Shown here piece after piece: positions 45,856 through 55,426 of a stretch of DNA of 64,000 nt; position 1 is the stretch's first letter; every line of letters begins with the position of its first letter. Position numbers and translations under genes: made by a program. The notes under the pieces are model-generated. The model saw only the letters and a list, made by a program, of their open reading frames with translations. It did not search any database and had not been told where the DNA came from. The stretch comes from Paeniglutamicibacter sp. Y32M11 (GTDB taxonomy: Bacteria > Actinomycetota > Actinomycetes > Actinomycetales > Micrococcaceae): positions 1,178,001 through 1,242,000 of the forward strand of contig NZ_CP079107.1 in NCBI RefSeq assembly GCF_019285735.1, written 5' to 3'.

Positions 45856-47331
45856 CTAGGCGTTGATACGTGCCTTGCGTTCAGCGTGTTCTTGCGCGAC
45901 CTTGGCATCGTGCTCGGCCCGAATGGCTGCGTGCTCCGGGTTGCGGCGCAACATCAGGTAGCCAATGCCCAGGGCAACAAACCAGATCGGCGTGAAGATC
46001 AGGGCCGCCATGGTGTCCGGTTGGGTGGTCAGCGCCCAGATGATGAAGCCGAAGAAGGCCAGCACCACGTAGGGCATGAAGGTTCCGCCGGGCATCTTGA
46101 ACGTGCTGGCTTCGTGCAGCTGCGGGCGGCGACGGCGGTACACGATGTAGCTGATCAGGATGATCGACCAGACGAACATGAAGCACAGTGCCGAGATCGT
46201 GGTGACCAGGGTGAAGGCCTCGGCCACGGAGCCCTCCGCGTAGAGCAGTGCCACGCCGGCGAGCAGGAACATGCAGGAGAAGATCAGCGCATTCTTGGGG
46301 ACCTTGCGGCTAGAGAGCTTGCCGAACCCCTTGGGTGCATCTCCCTCACGGGCCAGTCCGTAGACCATGCGCGAGGTGGAGTAGATGCCGGAGTTGGCGC
46401 TTGAGGTCGCCGAGGTGAGCACCACGAAGTTGATAACTCCTGCGGCGCCGACCAGACCGGCCAAAGCGAACATGCCCACAAATGGAGACTCGTCGGCGGT
46501 GTAGCTGGTCCAGGGACGGACGGCCATGAGGATGATCAGGGCGCCCACGTAGAAGAGCAGTACACGAATCGGGATGGAGTTGATGGCTCGAGGAAGGTTC
46601 TTCTCCGGTGCCTTGGTTTCCGCGGCAGCCGTACCGACCAGCTCGATTCCCACGAAGGCGAACACGGCGATCTGGAAACCGGCAACAAAGCCCATGAAGC
46701 CGGTCGGGAACATTCCGCCGTGATCCCACAGGTTGGTGAAGGAAGCTGTAGCACCCTCGGTTTCGAACTGCATGATGATCATGACCAGGCCGACAATGAT
46801 CAGAGCCATAATGGCAATGATCTTGATCAGTGCGAACCAGAATTCGGTCTCACCAAAGGCGCGAACCGTGGGAAGGTTCAAACCGAGCAGGATCAGGATG
46901 CAGAGGATGGCGGGAATCCACAGCGGAAGGTTTGGCCACCAGAAGGCTACGTAGTGGGCAATGGCGACCACGTCGGCGATGCCGGTCACGATCCAGCAGA
47001 ACCAGTAGGTCCAGCCGGTGAAGAACGAGGCCCACGGGCCCAGGATATCGCCGGCGAAGTCACCGAAGTTCTTGTACTTCAGGTTGCTGAGCAAAAGTTC
47101 GCCCATGGCACGCATGACGAAGAAGAGCATGAAGCCGATGATCATGTAAACGAAAATGACCGAGGGGCCGGCTACGGAGATGGTCTTTCCCGAACCCATG
47201 AACAGGCCGGTGCCGATGGCGCCGCCGATGGCCATGAGCTGGATGTGGCGGTTTGAGAGGGCCCGCTCGAGCGGCGGGTTATCGCCGGTGGCGATGCCCT
47301 CCGGCTCCACGTGGGTGGACTTTTCAGTCAT
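45856..47331 (-). CDS. cycA: CycA-like D-serine/D-alanine/glycine permease (APC superfamily)
   Basis: A 491-residue 12-TM amino-acid permease. Long stretches match E. coli CycA as I remember it: NRHIQLMAIGGAIGTGLFMG, MIIGFMLFFVMRAMGELLLS, GPWASFFTGWTYWFCWIVTG, FAGFQIAVFAFVGIELVGT-like and VINFVVLTSATSSANSGIYS. It should import D-alanine, D-serine and glycine with protons. The start at ATG 47331 (MTEKSTHVEPEG) has AAGGAT upstream; the upstream open frame of 31 codons is not conserved. Divergent from the PadR gene. Confidence 0.9.
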   Translation of the reverse strand: MTEKSTHVEPEGIATGDNPPLERALSNRHIQLMAIGGAIGTGLFMGSGKTISVAGPSVIFVYMIIGFMLFFVMRAMGELLLSNLKYKNFGDFAGDILGPWASFFTGWTYWFCWIVTGIADVVAIAHYVAFWWPNLPLWIPAILCILILLGLNLPTVRAFGETEFWFALIKIIAIMALIIVGLVMIIMQFETEGATASFTNLWDHGGMFPTGFMGFVAGFQIAVFAFVGIELVGTAAAETKAPEKNLPRAINSIPIRVLLFYVGALIILMAVRPWTSYTADESPFVGMFALAGLVGAAGVINFVVLTSATSSANSGIYSTSRMVYGLAREGDAPKGFGKLSSRKVPKNALIFSCMFLLAGVALLYAEGSVAEAFTLVTTISALCFMFVWSIILISYIVYRRRRPQLHEASTFKMPGGTFMPYVVLAFFGFIIWALTTQPDTMAALIFTPIWFVALGIGYLMLRRNPEHAAIRAEHDAKVAQEHAERKARINA

Positions 47332-47590
47332 GAAGGATCCTTGAGCAACTAGATGCGAAAGTGTGATGCGTGGTACAACGGTCAAAACCTTACGCCCAAC
47401 TTCCAAGCATGTGAACGCGGGCACACTAGGCCCGAGGTGAATGCGTTGTGAATCACATGCTTGAGTGCCGGTCGTCGTAGCTGCGCGACCGTGTGTCCCG
47501 GTGAACCGTTACGGCATGCTGTGGATGGCGATTCTTTGCTGTGTATCTGCTGGCAGAAGCGGTGAAACTCTTGTTTTTGCTCAAATGGGC

Positions 47591-47630
47591 GATATATCGT
47601 TGAGTATCGCTACACATCGTTCACGATTGA
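47591..47630. promoter_or_regulatory. Candidate PadR operator (repeated TATCG / ATCGTT motifs)
   Basis: The segment GATATATCGTTGAGTATCGC and following TACACATCGTTCACGAT contains repeated TATCG and ATCGTT units, 15-55 bp before the padR start. PadR regulators often repress their own promoter at such ATAT-rich dyads. Inference only. Confidence 0.4.
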
Positions 47631-47644
47631 TTCGGGAGAGCACA

Positions 47645-48187
47645 ATGCGTAATTCCTATCAGGCCGGTGGATTTACCGGCAACAACTTTGATTCCATGTG
47701 GCAGGCGGTCGAGGAGCTGCGTTCACGGTTCGAAAAGCGTCCAGGCACCCGCGCGGGACGAGGCGAAGTGCGCTCGGCCATATTGGCCCTGCTTGCCGAA
47801 CGCCCGATGCACGGGTATCAGGTCATCCGCGAAATCGAGGAACGGAGCGGAGGCAATTGGAAGCCCAGTGCGGGTTCCGTTTACCCGACACTGCAGCTGC
47901 TGGCCGATGAGGGTTTCATCAGTGTCGAGGAAGCCAATGGCCGCAAGATCTACTCGCTCACCGAAGCGGGCAGGGCAGAAGCGGCCGAGATAGGTCCATC
48001 GGCGCCGTGGGAAACCATGGCACCGTCACCTAGTTCGGCATTTTCCGCGCTGCCCAAGGCAGGCGTCGAGCTAGCGCAGGCAGCCACCCAGGTGGGTCGC
48101 ACCGGTTCGCCGGAACAAGTGAAAGAAGCCGTTGCCGTGCTCGATGATGCACGACGCCGACTGTACGCAATCCTCGCCCAGGACTGA
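47645..48187 (+). CDS. PadR-family transcriptional regulator
   Basis: A 180-residue regulator. After a glycine/asparagine-rich leader, the winged helix is at about residues 45-115: GEVRSAILALLAERPMHGYQ followed by VIREIEERSGGNWKPSAGSV, then YPTLQLLADEGFISVEEANG and RKIYSLTEAGRAEA. A C-terminal amphipathic helix (about 145-178) should dimerise. PadR proteins repress stress or efflux genes. The start ATG at 47645 follows GGGAGAG. Only 5 bp separate it from the AarF kinase gene, so the two form an operon. Confidence 0.88.
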   Translation: MRNSYQAGGFTGNNFDSMWQAVEELRSRFEKRPGTRAGRGEVRSAILALLAERPMHGYQVIREIEERSGGNWKPSAGSVYPTLQLLADEGFISVEEANGRKIYSLTEAGRAEAAEIGPSAPWETMAPSPSSAFSALPKAGVELAQAATQVGRTGSPEQVKEAVAVLDDARRRLYAILAQD

Positions 48188-48192
48188 CACCG

Positions 48193-49905
48193 GTGCCAGC
48201 AGTTTCTCCGGAGCGAATCGACCCGACGCCCAGTGCACGGGCAACTCGTGCCAGGTACCGTCGCATCCTTCGCTTCGCGGCCTGGCACTTGGCGGTCACG
48301 TGGCTTTTTGAGCTGGCCTTTCCTCGCATCGGTCTGTCCAAGGTGGCCGAACGCACCCGCACCCAGCGCATGCGACGATTTGCCCAGCGCTTCCACGCCC
48401 TCGCGCTGGACTTGGGTGGACTGATGATCAAGGTGGGACAGTTCCTCTCCTCACGCCTCGATGTGCTCCCGCCGGAAATCACCGCCGAACTCGAGGGTTT
48501 GCAAGATGAGGTGCCACCCGTACCGTTCCCCGCCATTCGGGCTCTGGCCGAGGCGGAACTGGGTGCGCCGCTGGAGACGGTATTCGCTTGGGTCGAGCAA
48601 ACACCGATCGCCGCAGCTTCTTTGGGCCAGGCACACAGGGCGCAGCTTCAAGGAATCGATGCCGACGACACCGGGCTTCAAGCCGTCGTTCTCAAGGTCC
48701 AGCGACCCGGTATCGAAAAGATTGTTGCGGTGGACCTCGCGGCACTGCGCAAGGTAGCGGGCTGGCTTAGCCACGTGAGCATCGTATCCAAACGTGCGGA
48801 TATGCCAGCGCTCGTCGAGGAATTCGCGAAGACCAGCCTCGAGGAGATCGATTACCTGCATGAGGCGGCGAATGCCGAGCGGTTTGCCTCCGACTTTGGC
48901 CACGATGAGCGGGTAGCTGTGCCACAAATCGTCTGGGAGCGTTCTACCCGCCGCGTGCTCACCCTGCAGGACGTCACGGCCATCAAGATCACCGACGCCC
49001 GAGCATTAAAGGCAGCGGGTATCGATCCGGCAGATGTCGCCCCGGTGTTCGCCTCGGTCATGTTTGACCAGCTCTTTAGCAACGGCTTTTTCCACGCAGA
49101 TCCGCACCCGGGCAACATCTTTGTCACCCCTACTACCGATCCAGCTGCCACGCATCCGTGGACCTTGACGTTCATTGACTTCGGCATGATGGGTGAGGTT
49201 GACTCCAGTACCCGCAGCGGCCTGCGCAAACTGTTGATCGCTGCGGCAGCACGTGATGGCAAGGGTTTGGTCCGGGCGATCAGCGAGGTGGGAGTGCTGG
49301 TGCCCTCGGCCGACACCGTCGAACTCGAACGGGCCATGACGCACCTGTTTGCCCGATTTGGCGGGAAGGGGTTCGCAGAACTCCGCGAGGTGGATCCCCG
49401 CGAGTTCAAGGATTTTGGCGAGGAATTCGGAGACGTGATGCGTTCGCTCCCGTTCCAGTTGCCGGAGAACTTCCTGCTGATCATCCGCGCGATGTCGTTG
49501 ACCTCCGGGGTATGCAGCTCGCTGAATGACCGGTTTAACCTGTGGGACTCGGTCGAACCCTACGCTGCGCAACTGCTACGGGATGAGCGCGGCAACATCG
49601 TGCGCGACGTCGCCCAACAGGTCATCGATGCCGCGTCGGTGGCCCTGGTCTTGCCTCGACGACTTGATGGTTTGCTGACCAAGATCGAGGATGGCTCGCT
49701 CTCGGTGGCCAATCCTCGTTTAGAGAAAAAGATGGCGCGCCGTGAGCGCACCGCTCAACGCACCGCCTCCTCATTGGTTTTTGGTGCCTTGCTGATCGCG
49801 GGCTCACTGGTGCGTGTTGATGACCTGGTGTTGGGAAACGTTTTGATGCTGGCTTCGGTACTGCCATTGCTGCACGGGCTGTGGGTGGGACGCCGCTCCC
49901 GCTGA
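48193..49905 (+). CDS. AarF/UbiB/ABC1 atypical kinase family protein
   Basis: A 570-residue protein of the UbiB/COQ8/AarF family. The family-specific KxGQ motif is in LMIKVGQFLSSRLDVLPPEI, an alanine-rich loop is ASLGQAHRAQL, the catalytic loop FFHADPHPGNIFV and the metal-binding FIDFGMMGEVD. Two hydrophobic helices lie at the C-terminus (SSLVFGALLIAGSLV, VLMLASVLPLLHGLWVG). Members support quinone or lipid metabolism through ATPase activity. The start is a GTG at 48193 with no strong RBS; translational coupling to padR is likely. Confidence 0.92.
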   Translation: MPAVSPERIDPTPSARATRARYRRILRFAAWHLAVTWLFELAFPRIGLSKVAERTRTQRMRRFAQRFHALALDLGGLMIKVGQFLSSRLDVLPPEITAELEGLQDEVPPVPFPAIRALAEAELGAPLETVFAWVEQTPIAAASLGQAHRAQLQGIDADDTGLQAVVLKVQRPGIEKIVAVDLAALRKVAGWLSHVSIVSKRADMPALVEEFAKTSLEEIDYLHEAANAERFASDFGHDERVAVPQIVWERSTRRVLTLQDVTAIKITDARALKAAGIDPADVAPVFASVMFDQLFSNGFFHADPHPGNIFVTPTTDPAATHPWTLTFIDFGMMGEVDSSTRSGLRKLLIAAAARDGKGLVRAISEVGVLVPSADTVELERAMTHLFARFGGKGFAELREVDPREFKDFGEEFGDVMRSLPFQLPENFLLIIRAMSLTSGVCSSLNDRFNLWDSVEPYAAQLLRDERGNIVRDVAQQVIDAASVALVLPRRLDGLLTKIEDGSLSVANPRLEKKMARRERTAQRTASSLVFGALLIAGSLVRVDDLVLGNVLMLASVLPLLHGLWVGRRSR

Positions 49906-49987
49906 GAGAAACATGTCGCTGGATGCCGGGGGCGTGCACCGATGGAGCAATCGAACCACAGGCTTTTCTTCTGGGGGTTAATATTAG

Positions 49988-50006
49988 TTAGGTTTACCTA
50001 ACCTGC
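49988..50006 (+). promoter_or_regulatory. IdeR/DtxR iron box upstream of the FmdE-like gene
   Basis: TTAGGTTTACCTAACCTGC matches the consensus TTAGGTTAGCCTAACCTAA at 15 of 19 positions by hand count. The core TTAGGTTTACCTAA is nearly symmetrical. It lies about 127 bp before the ATG at 50133, consistent with iron-dependent repression. Confidence 0.65.
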
Positions 50007-50132
50007 CATTGATATGGTTCTACTGGTTGTTATAGACCATGGCAAGGGCGCAACATCTATCCCGCACCGGGGGCCAAACGACCTATTTTGTCGCCCTAAA
50101 TCACTCCCGCACCCCTGAGATCGAGATCGAAA

Positions 50133-50705
50133 ATGACGAAGAACCTAGCAGCAACCGAACGCCCCGCGCCCACCCCGATCCCGAACCCCGAGCGAGCACT
50201 TCAGGTGTGGGAGGACGGGGTTCAGCTGAACTTCACCTTTGCTGACTGCATGAGCTATCACGGGCCGGGCTACCCGGGCGGGGTATCGCACGCCTTTGCG
50301 GCACTCGGGCGGGCACTTCCTGAACTCGCGGCCCGAACCGCTGGTGGCCGTGTTGAGCGCCGCGAGATTCGCGTGCGCACCCCGTTCTCCGGACCCGGTG
50401 CCCGGGATACGTTTGAGCTCGTGACTCGCGCTGTCACGGGCGAGCGCTTTGAGGTGCTCCCGGAGCTTGCCCGGCCCGAACGGGGCAATACCTTGGCTCG
50501 TTACGTGTTCGAAGTGAGTGCGGGGGAGGTAACTGTCACCTGCGTACTTCGTGATGAGAACATCGTCGCTGACGAGTTCATCGAACTCACCGCGAAGCCC
50601 GGCAAAAGCGCCGCGGAGCTCGCCCACCTCGAGGTCCTGAAGATCGAAATGCGCGATCGCATTCTCGGACTAGACCCCGCCATGGTCTACGACCTAGAGG
50701 GATGA
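50133..50705 (+). CDS. Unknown protein, FmdE-like, iron-box controlled
   Basis: A 190-residue protein. Residues 30-60 contain CMSYHGPGYPGGVSHAFAAL, which resembles the FmdE/TraR-type opening FHGHxCPG with a cysteine and a histidine available for metal binding. The remainder (RREIRVRTPFSGPGARDTFE) is of mixed alpha/beta type. The FmdE assignment is tentative; the second cysteine of the usual motif is replaced by tyrosine. The clear iron box upstream argues for a role when iron is scarce, such as iron release from a siderophore or metal handling. It stands alone, convergent with moaD. Confidence 0.55.
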   Translation: MTKNLAATERPAPTPIPNPERALQVWEDGVQLNFTFADCMSYHGPGYPGGVSHAFAALGRALPELAARTAGGRVERREIRVRTPFSGPGARDTFELVTRAVTGERFEVLPELARPERGNTLARYVFEVSAGEVTVTCVLRDENIVADEFIELTAKPGKSAAELAHLEVLKIEMRDRILGLDPAMVYDLEG

Positions 50706-50713
50706 CACCAACG

Positions 50714-50763
50714 TCCCTCTTGCCCAAGTACATCAATACTTCTCGGGCAAGATAGAGGGCCGA
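50714..50763. terminator. Hairpin between the convergent FmdE-like gene and moaD
   Basis: CCCTCTTGCCC pairs with GGGCAAGATAGAGGG across a loop of about 19 bases with a small bulge. No T-run, so the terminator role is uncertain. Confidence 0.5.
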
Positions 50764-50885
50764 CGGAATAAAGGGTTTCACCGGCCGCGGCGCAGAGGCG
50801 TGAGCTAGCGGTGAGGCGAGAGATCATGTGCCGCGCTGACGCCTTTGAGGTCCAACAAACGTTTTTGTTGTTCCTTCCGCAGCCG

Positions 50886-51179
50886 TTAGCCGCCGGCGAA
50901 GGGTGGCAAGACGTCCAGAATGTCTTCCGATCCCAACGCACGAGCATGATTCTGTTCGCTGGTGCCATTGACCAGAAAACTGCACCGGGTTAAGACGGTG
51001 CCCAGGCTCGTGGCCTTGCGCAGCAGCGGTCCATCGGAGATCGGGGGTGCGGCTGGTTCGCGGGCGGTGAGGATTGCCAAGACGTCGCCGAGAGTGGTGG
51101 TTGTGCCCTCACCGATGTTTAGACGTTCCTCGCTGGTGCCGGCGGCCTGGGCGGCCGCGGCGAAGTATCGAATCAGCAT
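50886..51179 (-). CDS. moaD: Molybdopterin synthase small subunit (sulfur carrier) MoaD
   Basis: A 97-residue ubiquitin-fold sulfur carrier ending in ILDVLPPFAGG; the terminal Gly-Gly becomes the thiocarboxylate that donates sulfur to precursor Z with MoaE. Starts MLIRYFAAAAQAAG. Its ATG overlaps the moaA stop by one base, so it is co-translated with moaA. The partner MoaE is in the plus-strand half of the cluster at 55.9 kb. Confidence 0.9.
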   Translation of the reverse strand: MLIRYFAAAAQAAGTSEERLNIGEGTTTTLGDVLAILTAREPAAPPISDGPLLRKATSLGTVLTRCSFLVNGTSEQNHARALGSEDILDVLPPFAGG

Positions 51180-52282
51180 TATCCTCCGATGGCGCTCATG
51201 GAGCGGTCCGATTGTACAAAGTCCTTTGAACCCAGCCCGGTGTGGTCCATGCCGTGGGCGCGGGGCTTGGCCCACATGGCCGCCCGCCAGCGTTCGGAGA
51301 TGGCGTGATCATCCGAGCCGTCGCGCAGCAGGGCCAAGAGATCTGTCTCCGTCCGGGAGAAGAGGCAACTCATCACCTTGCCTTCGGCGGTGATGCGAGT
51401 GCGTTTGCAATCGGCACAGAACGGTTCGGACACCGAGGCGATGATGCCTACCGAACCAAGGATTTTTTCCGGTTCTTCGTTGGCGGCCACCAAGAAACGC
51501 TCGGCGGGTGCACCGTCACGCGGCTTGGTATCGGTGGAGAGACGGAAACGAGTTTCCAGGTAGGCACGCAGGTCCGCGGCGGTGACCATGTTGTTCTTGC
51601 GCCACGTGTGGTCAGCATCCAACGGCATCTGTTCAATGAAGCGCAATTCCAGACCGCGCTCCAACGCCCAGGCGAGCAACTCGGGAGCCTGCTCGTCATT
51701 AATTCCGCGCATCAACACCGCATTGATCTTCACCGGGGTGAGACCCGCGGCCAACGCCGCATCGATGCCGGCGAACACCGAATCGATGTGGTCACGTCGG
51801 GTGAGCTTGGCAAAGGTCTCAGCGTGCAGGGTATCGAGGGAAACATTGATACGAGTCAGTCCGGCCTCGGCGAGCGCTGCAGCCTTTTTGGCCAAGCCCA
51901 CCCCGTTGGTGGTCAGGGAGATGGGTAGCTCGGGGTGTTCGGCGCGGACGCCTGCAATGATTTGGGCCAGATCCACGCGGACCAGCGGTTCCCCGCCGGT
52001 GAGGCGCAGTTCGCGCACTCCCAGATCACGGACGCCGATGCGGACGATCCGGGTGATTTCCTCAAGCGTCAACAGTTTGGATTTAGGTAGCCAGGCGAGC
52101 CCGTCGGCGGGCATGCAGTAGGTGCAGCGCAGATTGCACTTATCGATCAGCGAGATGCGCAGGTCGGTGGCCTGCCGGCCAAAGGTGTCGCTGAGTCCGG
52201 GGGAGTCTGCGGGTGCCGGTGTCAGGATGGTGGGCATGGGCAGGCTGACGGTGTTCCGTGGTGTATCAGTGTTCGTCGCCAT
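51179..52282 (-). CDS. moaA: GTP 3',8-cyclase MoaA
   Basis: A 367-residue radical-SAM enzyme that converts GTP to 3',8-cyclo-dihydro-GTP, the first step of molybdenum-cofactor synthesis. The N-terminal 4Fe-4S motif is CNLRCTYC with ISLIDK just before; LTGGEPLVR and LTTNG follow. The C-terminal cluster CxxC...C (FCADCKRTRIT, later SC) is present, and the protein ends SAIGG, the essential C-terminal GG. Start taken at ATG 52282 (MATNTDTPRN); a start at MPTILTP is also possible. Moco operon partner moaD follows with overlap. Confidence 0.94.
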   Translation of the reverse strand: MATNTDTPRNTVSLPMPTILTPAPADSPGLSDTFGRQATDLRISLIDKCNLRCTYCMPADGLAWLPKSKLLTLEEITRIVRIGVRDLGVRELRLTGGEPLVRVDLAQIIAGVRAEHPELPISLTTNGVGLAKKAAALAEAGLTRINVSLDTLHAETFAKLTRRDHIDSVFAGIDAALAAGLTPVKINAVLMRGINDEQAPELLAWALERGLELRFIEQMPLDADHTWRKNNMVTAADLRAYLETRFRLSTDTKPRDGAPAERFLVAANEEPEKILGSVGIIASVSEPFCADCKRTRITAEGKVMSCLFSRTETDLLALLRDGSDDHAISERWRAAMWAKPRAHGMDHTGLGSKDFVQSDRSMSAIGG

Positions 52283-52429
52283 ATATTGAGGGTAGTCCAC
52301 CTTGCTGGGCATTGCCGCTTGTATGGCTTGGCTCTTGGCGGACACCGACACATTTCGTTGGGGCCGAGGAAGCGCACGTCGGTGGCGGTCATTCCAATAT
52401 TGTGGAAATCAGGCCGCGCGGGTCGCACG

Positions 52430-52530
52430 GAGCGCGGCCGGTTCGACCCGTCCTTGCCGCTGGCCTTCCGCTTGGCCGAGGTTTTCGGGTGCAGAATCGA
52501 TGAGCTCTTTGACCCCAGAGGCGATGGCGC
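52430..52530 (+). pseudogene. Remnant of a short XRE-type (YozG-like) HTH regulator
   Basis: The plus strand reads DPSLPLAFRLAEVFGCRIDE then LFDP, the recognition helix and end of small Cro/XRE regulators; the first helices are missing. The wider stretch 52283-52980 holds no complete gene. Confidence 0.5.
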
Positions 52531-52988
52531 GCAGAGCAGCTGATACCCATGACCTCGACGGAAGCATCACCCGGTTATGGGCACAGTTGGCGGCGAGACC
52601 ATCGGGATCCCACCCTTGTGCGGTCCCGACGCTCTTGTCGGTAGCGCACATCAGAGATTGGATCCGATCGAAACGATACTCCCGGGGGAGAACCTGAGGG
52701 CTGACTCCAGCGAGGTCTCCCGCGTTCACGATCGCGTGGCCGGCGATGAAAACCTCGAGCGAGTCCGCCATGCTGACGCGGCACGAACTCCTCCGGGCGG
52801 CCCGAGACATGGTTGAGCGACGTGCGCGGCCAGCCCGCAGCGTCAGTGTGGTGACATCGACACTCCCGGTATTAGTTGGAACTGCCGGGATAACCGTTTC
52901 CTGAGTTCGGCATGAAGCCTACACTTGCTGCATCAAACGGCCGGCGCATTCCTCGCCGACGGTTCCAATGTGAGGGAAGAAGCGCATC

Positions 52989-53582
52989 ATGGGTGAGCTG
53001 CACGTGAACATGAACATCACGATGGACGGGGTGATCCAGGCCAACGGCGGTCCCAGCGACCAGGACGAGGGATTTGAATTCCCGGGATGGGAAGTTCCCT
53101 ATCGGACGGCCGAGGCCGGTGCACGGATCATTGCCGATGTGCAGCAATCCGATGCCCTATTGCTGGGACGGATCACCTATGAGCTCTTTGCCAGCTATTG
53201 GCCGGGGAAAACGGACGACATCGGGGTGGCCTTCGACGCGGTGCCCAAGTACCTGGCTTCCCGAGGCACCCCGGAACACACGTGGGAGAACACCACCCAA
53301 CTCGTGGATGCCGCCGCAGCACTCCCGGGACTACTGGCCGCACACCGGCAGATCCACACCTGGGGGAGTGCGGACCTGTTGCAGTCGCTCTTCACCGCGA
53401 GGCTGGTGGACCGGCTGAATCTGTGGGTGTATCCAGTGGTGCTCGGCACAGGGAAGAAGCTCTTCCCCAACGGGGTGGAAGCCAGCGCCTTCGAGCTGGT
53501 GGAACCACCACGAAGCTTTGACACGGGGGTCATGCAAGTGCGCTACCGCTGCCTGAAGCAAACCCCGGCCAGCGAGGCCTAG
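52989..53582 (+). CDS. Dihydrofolate reductase family protein (RibD C-terminal-like)
   Basis: A 197-residue protein of the RibD_C/DHFR-like fold: HVNMNITMDGVIQANGG at the start, LLLGRITYELFASYWPGKTD, IHTWGSADLLQSLFTARLVD and LNLWVYPVVLGTGKKLFPNG are family-typical. Such proteins bind NADPH and reduce unknown substrates; they are common in actinobacteria and often sporadic. It is upstream of moeA in the same direction with a 63-bp gap. It has no obvious Moco role. Confidence 0.88.
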   Translation: MGELHVNMNITMDGVIQANGGPSDQDEGFEFPGWEVPYRTAEAGARIIADVQQSDALLLGRITYELFASYWPGKTDDIGVAFDAVPKYLASRGTPEHTWENTTQLVDAAAALPGLLAAHRQIHTWGSADLLQSLFTARLVDRLNLWVYPVVLGTGKKLFPNGVEASAFELVEPPRSFDTGVMQVRYRCLKQTPASEA

Positions 53583-53645
53583 CCCCTCGTCGCAGCACTG
53601 CCACCAATGGGTATCCGTTGCCGGTTGAGCCCTAGGATGGATGCT

Positions 53646-54902
53646 ATGACCTCTCCCTTCCGCCGCAGTGTCGCCGAACACCGGGCTGGCATCAAGGACA
53701 TTGTCGTAACGGCCTTCAAGAACCCGGGCACCGAGACCCTTGTTCTGGACCGTGCCGTGGGCCGGATACTGGCCGTCCCGTTGACGGCCCCGCGTTCACT
53801 GCCGCCCTGGGACAACTCGCAGATGGACGGGTACGCGGTGAACACCGCGGACCTCGGGTCCGAGCCGCTGCGCGTGGTGGCACCCATCGCCGCAGGCGTT
53901 GGGGCGCCGACCCTGGAACCCGGCACCGCGGCACCGATCATGACCGGTGCCCCAGTCCCGACCGGAGCCAACACCGTAATCCCCATCGAGGCCGCGAACC
54001 CCAACACGTTCCCCAGCGCGGCCGAGACTACCTCCGGCTTCCATGTCCGACTGCCGGCCATGGCCGAGGCCAGCAGCTACATCCGCACCATCGGTAGCGA
54101 CATCGCGGCCGGGGACCCGGTGCTTGGCGCCGGCACGCTGCTGGGACCCACATCTCTGGGGCTGCTCGCGGGACTGGGGATCGGCGAGGTGACGGTGCTG
54201 AGGCGCCCGGAGGTGCTGCTGCTATCCACCGGGGACGAACTGGTGGCACCGGGCGGAGAACTTGCCCCCGGACAGATCCACGACGCCAACACCACCCTGC
54301 TGGCCACCGCCTTGGAAGCCGCAGGATGCGCCGTGAGCACCGTCGGGGTCCTTGACGATTCCCCCGAAAGCTTCGTGACGTCCCTCGGCCACGCCTTGGA
54401 AGCCGGCGAGCGCGCCTACTCATTGGTGCTCAGCAGCGGGGGGATCTCCCAAGGAGCCTTCGACGTGGTCAAGGAAGTGCTCATCAACCACGGCATCGAA
54501 TTCGGCTCGGTGGCCATGCAACCGGGAGGGCCGCAGGGAGCCGGGACCCTGGGGTTGCCCGGGCACACACCGGTGGCATTCATTGCCTTCCCCGGCAACC
54601 CGGTCAGCGCCTACGTCAGTTACGAGATGTTCCTGCGCCCCGCGCTCGCCGAGATCCTCTCGCTGCCCGAGCGCCAGCAACTGACGGCACGCCTCACCGA
54701 AGACGTGACCTCCATGCCCGGCAAGCTACAGGTACGCCGCGGCACCTATGACAATGGCACCTTCACCCCGCTGGGAGGGGCCTCCTCGCACCTGCTCGCC
54801 GCCCTGGCCGCCAGCAACTCGTTCATCCTCATCAACGAAGACACCACCGCCCTGCCCGCGGGAAGCGACGTGCAGGCACTGATCATTGGAGACGGCTCAT
54901 GA
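53646..54902 (+). CDS. moeA: Molybdopterin molybdotransferase MoeA
   Basis: A 418-residue enzyme that inserts molybdate into adenylated molybdopterin. Motifs: [14 protein letters not shown], the MoCF-binding core [20 protein letters not shown] and [17 protein letters not shown], then [20 protein letters not shown]-like text and the C-terminal domain IV. Start at ATG 53646 with AGGATGG at 6 bp; ATG at 53637 is possible. It overlaps moaC by 4 bp. Confidence 0.93.
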   Translation: MTSPFRRSVAEHRAGIKDIVVTAFKNPGTETLVLDRAVGRILAVPLTAPRSLPPWDNSQMDGYAVNTADLGSEPLRVVAPIAAGVGAPTLEPGTAAPIMTGAPVPTGANTVIPIEAANPNTFPSAAETTSGFHVRLPAMAEASSYIRTIGSDIAAGDPVLGAGTLLGPTSLGLLAGLGIGEVTVLRRPEVLLLSTGDELVAPGGELAPGQIHDANTTLLATALEAAGCAVSTVGVLDDSPESFVTSLGHALEAGERAYSLVLSSGGISQGAFDVVKEVLINHGIEFGSVAMQPGGPQGAGTLGLPGHTPVAFIAFPGNPVSAYVSYEMFLRPALAEILSLPERQQLTARLTEDVTSMPGKLQVRRGTYDNGTFTPLGGASSHLLAALAASNSFILINEDTTALPAGSDVQALIIGDGS

Positions 54903-55426
54903 CCCAGGAACCCACCCCCTCGCTATCCCACGTGCGCTCCGACGGCAGCGCCCACATGGTGGATGTCAGCACCAAGGCCGAGACCAGCCGCGAAGCCACA
55001 GCCGAAGCCAGTCTCAAAACCACCCCCGAGGTCCTGGCCTTGATCGCCACCCAAGGAATGCCCAAGGGAGATGCGCTCGCCGTGGCCCGCATTGCCGGGA
55101 TCATGGGGGCCAAAAAAACCTCCGAACTGATCCCGCTGTGCCATCCCTTGCCGATTTCCAAGGTGGTCATCGACTTCGATCTGTCGTCCACCGATAGCGT
55201 GCGGATCATCGCCACGGTCAAGACCCGCGGGGTGACGGGCGTGGAGATGGAAGCACTGACCGCCGTGAGCACCGCGGCCTTGGCCCTCTATGACATGATC
55301 AAGGCCGTTGATAAGCATGCGGTGATTACCGACATGCGTGTGCTCGCCAAGTCCGGCGGAAAATCCGGCTCGTGGGATATCACCCCAGAACTACGTCCCA
55401 ACCCCGAAGGAGAACTGCGCGCATGA
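54899..55426 (+). CDS. moaC: Cyclic pyranopterin monophosphate synthase MoaC
   Basis: A 175-residue enzyme converting the MoaA product to cyclic pyranopterin monophosphate. It shows [32 protein letters not shown] (active-site histidine) and [19 protein letters not shown] with KSGGKSG. Starts within the moeA stop (ATGA) and ends within the mog start (ATGA), so it is coupled on both sides. Confidence 0.95.
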   Translation: MTQEPTPSLSHVRSDGSAHMVDVSTKAETSREATAEASLKTTPEVLALIATQGMPKGDALAVARIAGIMGAKKTSELIPLCHPLPISKVVIDFDLSSTDSVRIIATVKTRGVTGVEMEALTAVSTAALALYDMIKAVDKHAVITDMRVLAKSGGKSGSWDITPELRPNPEGELRA

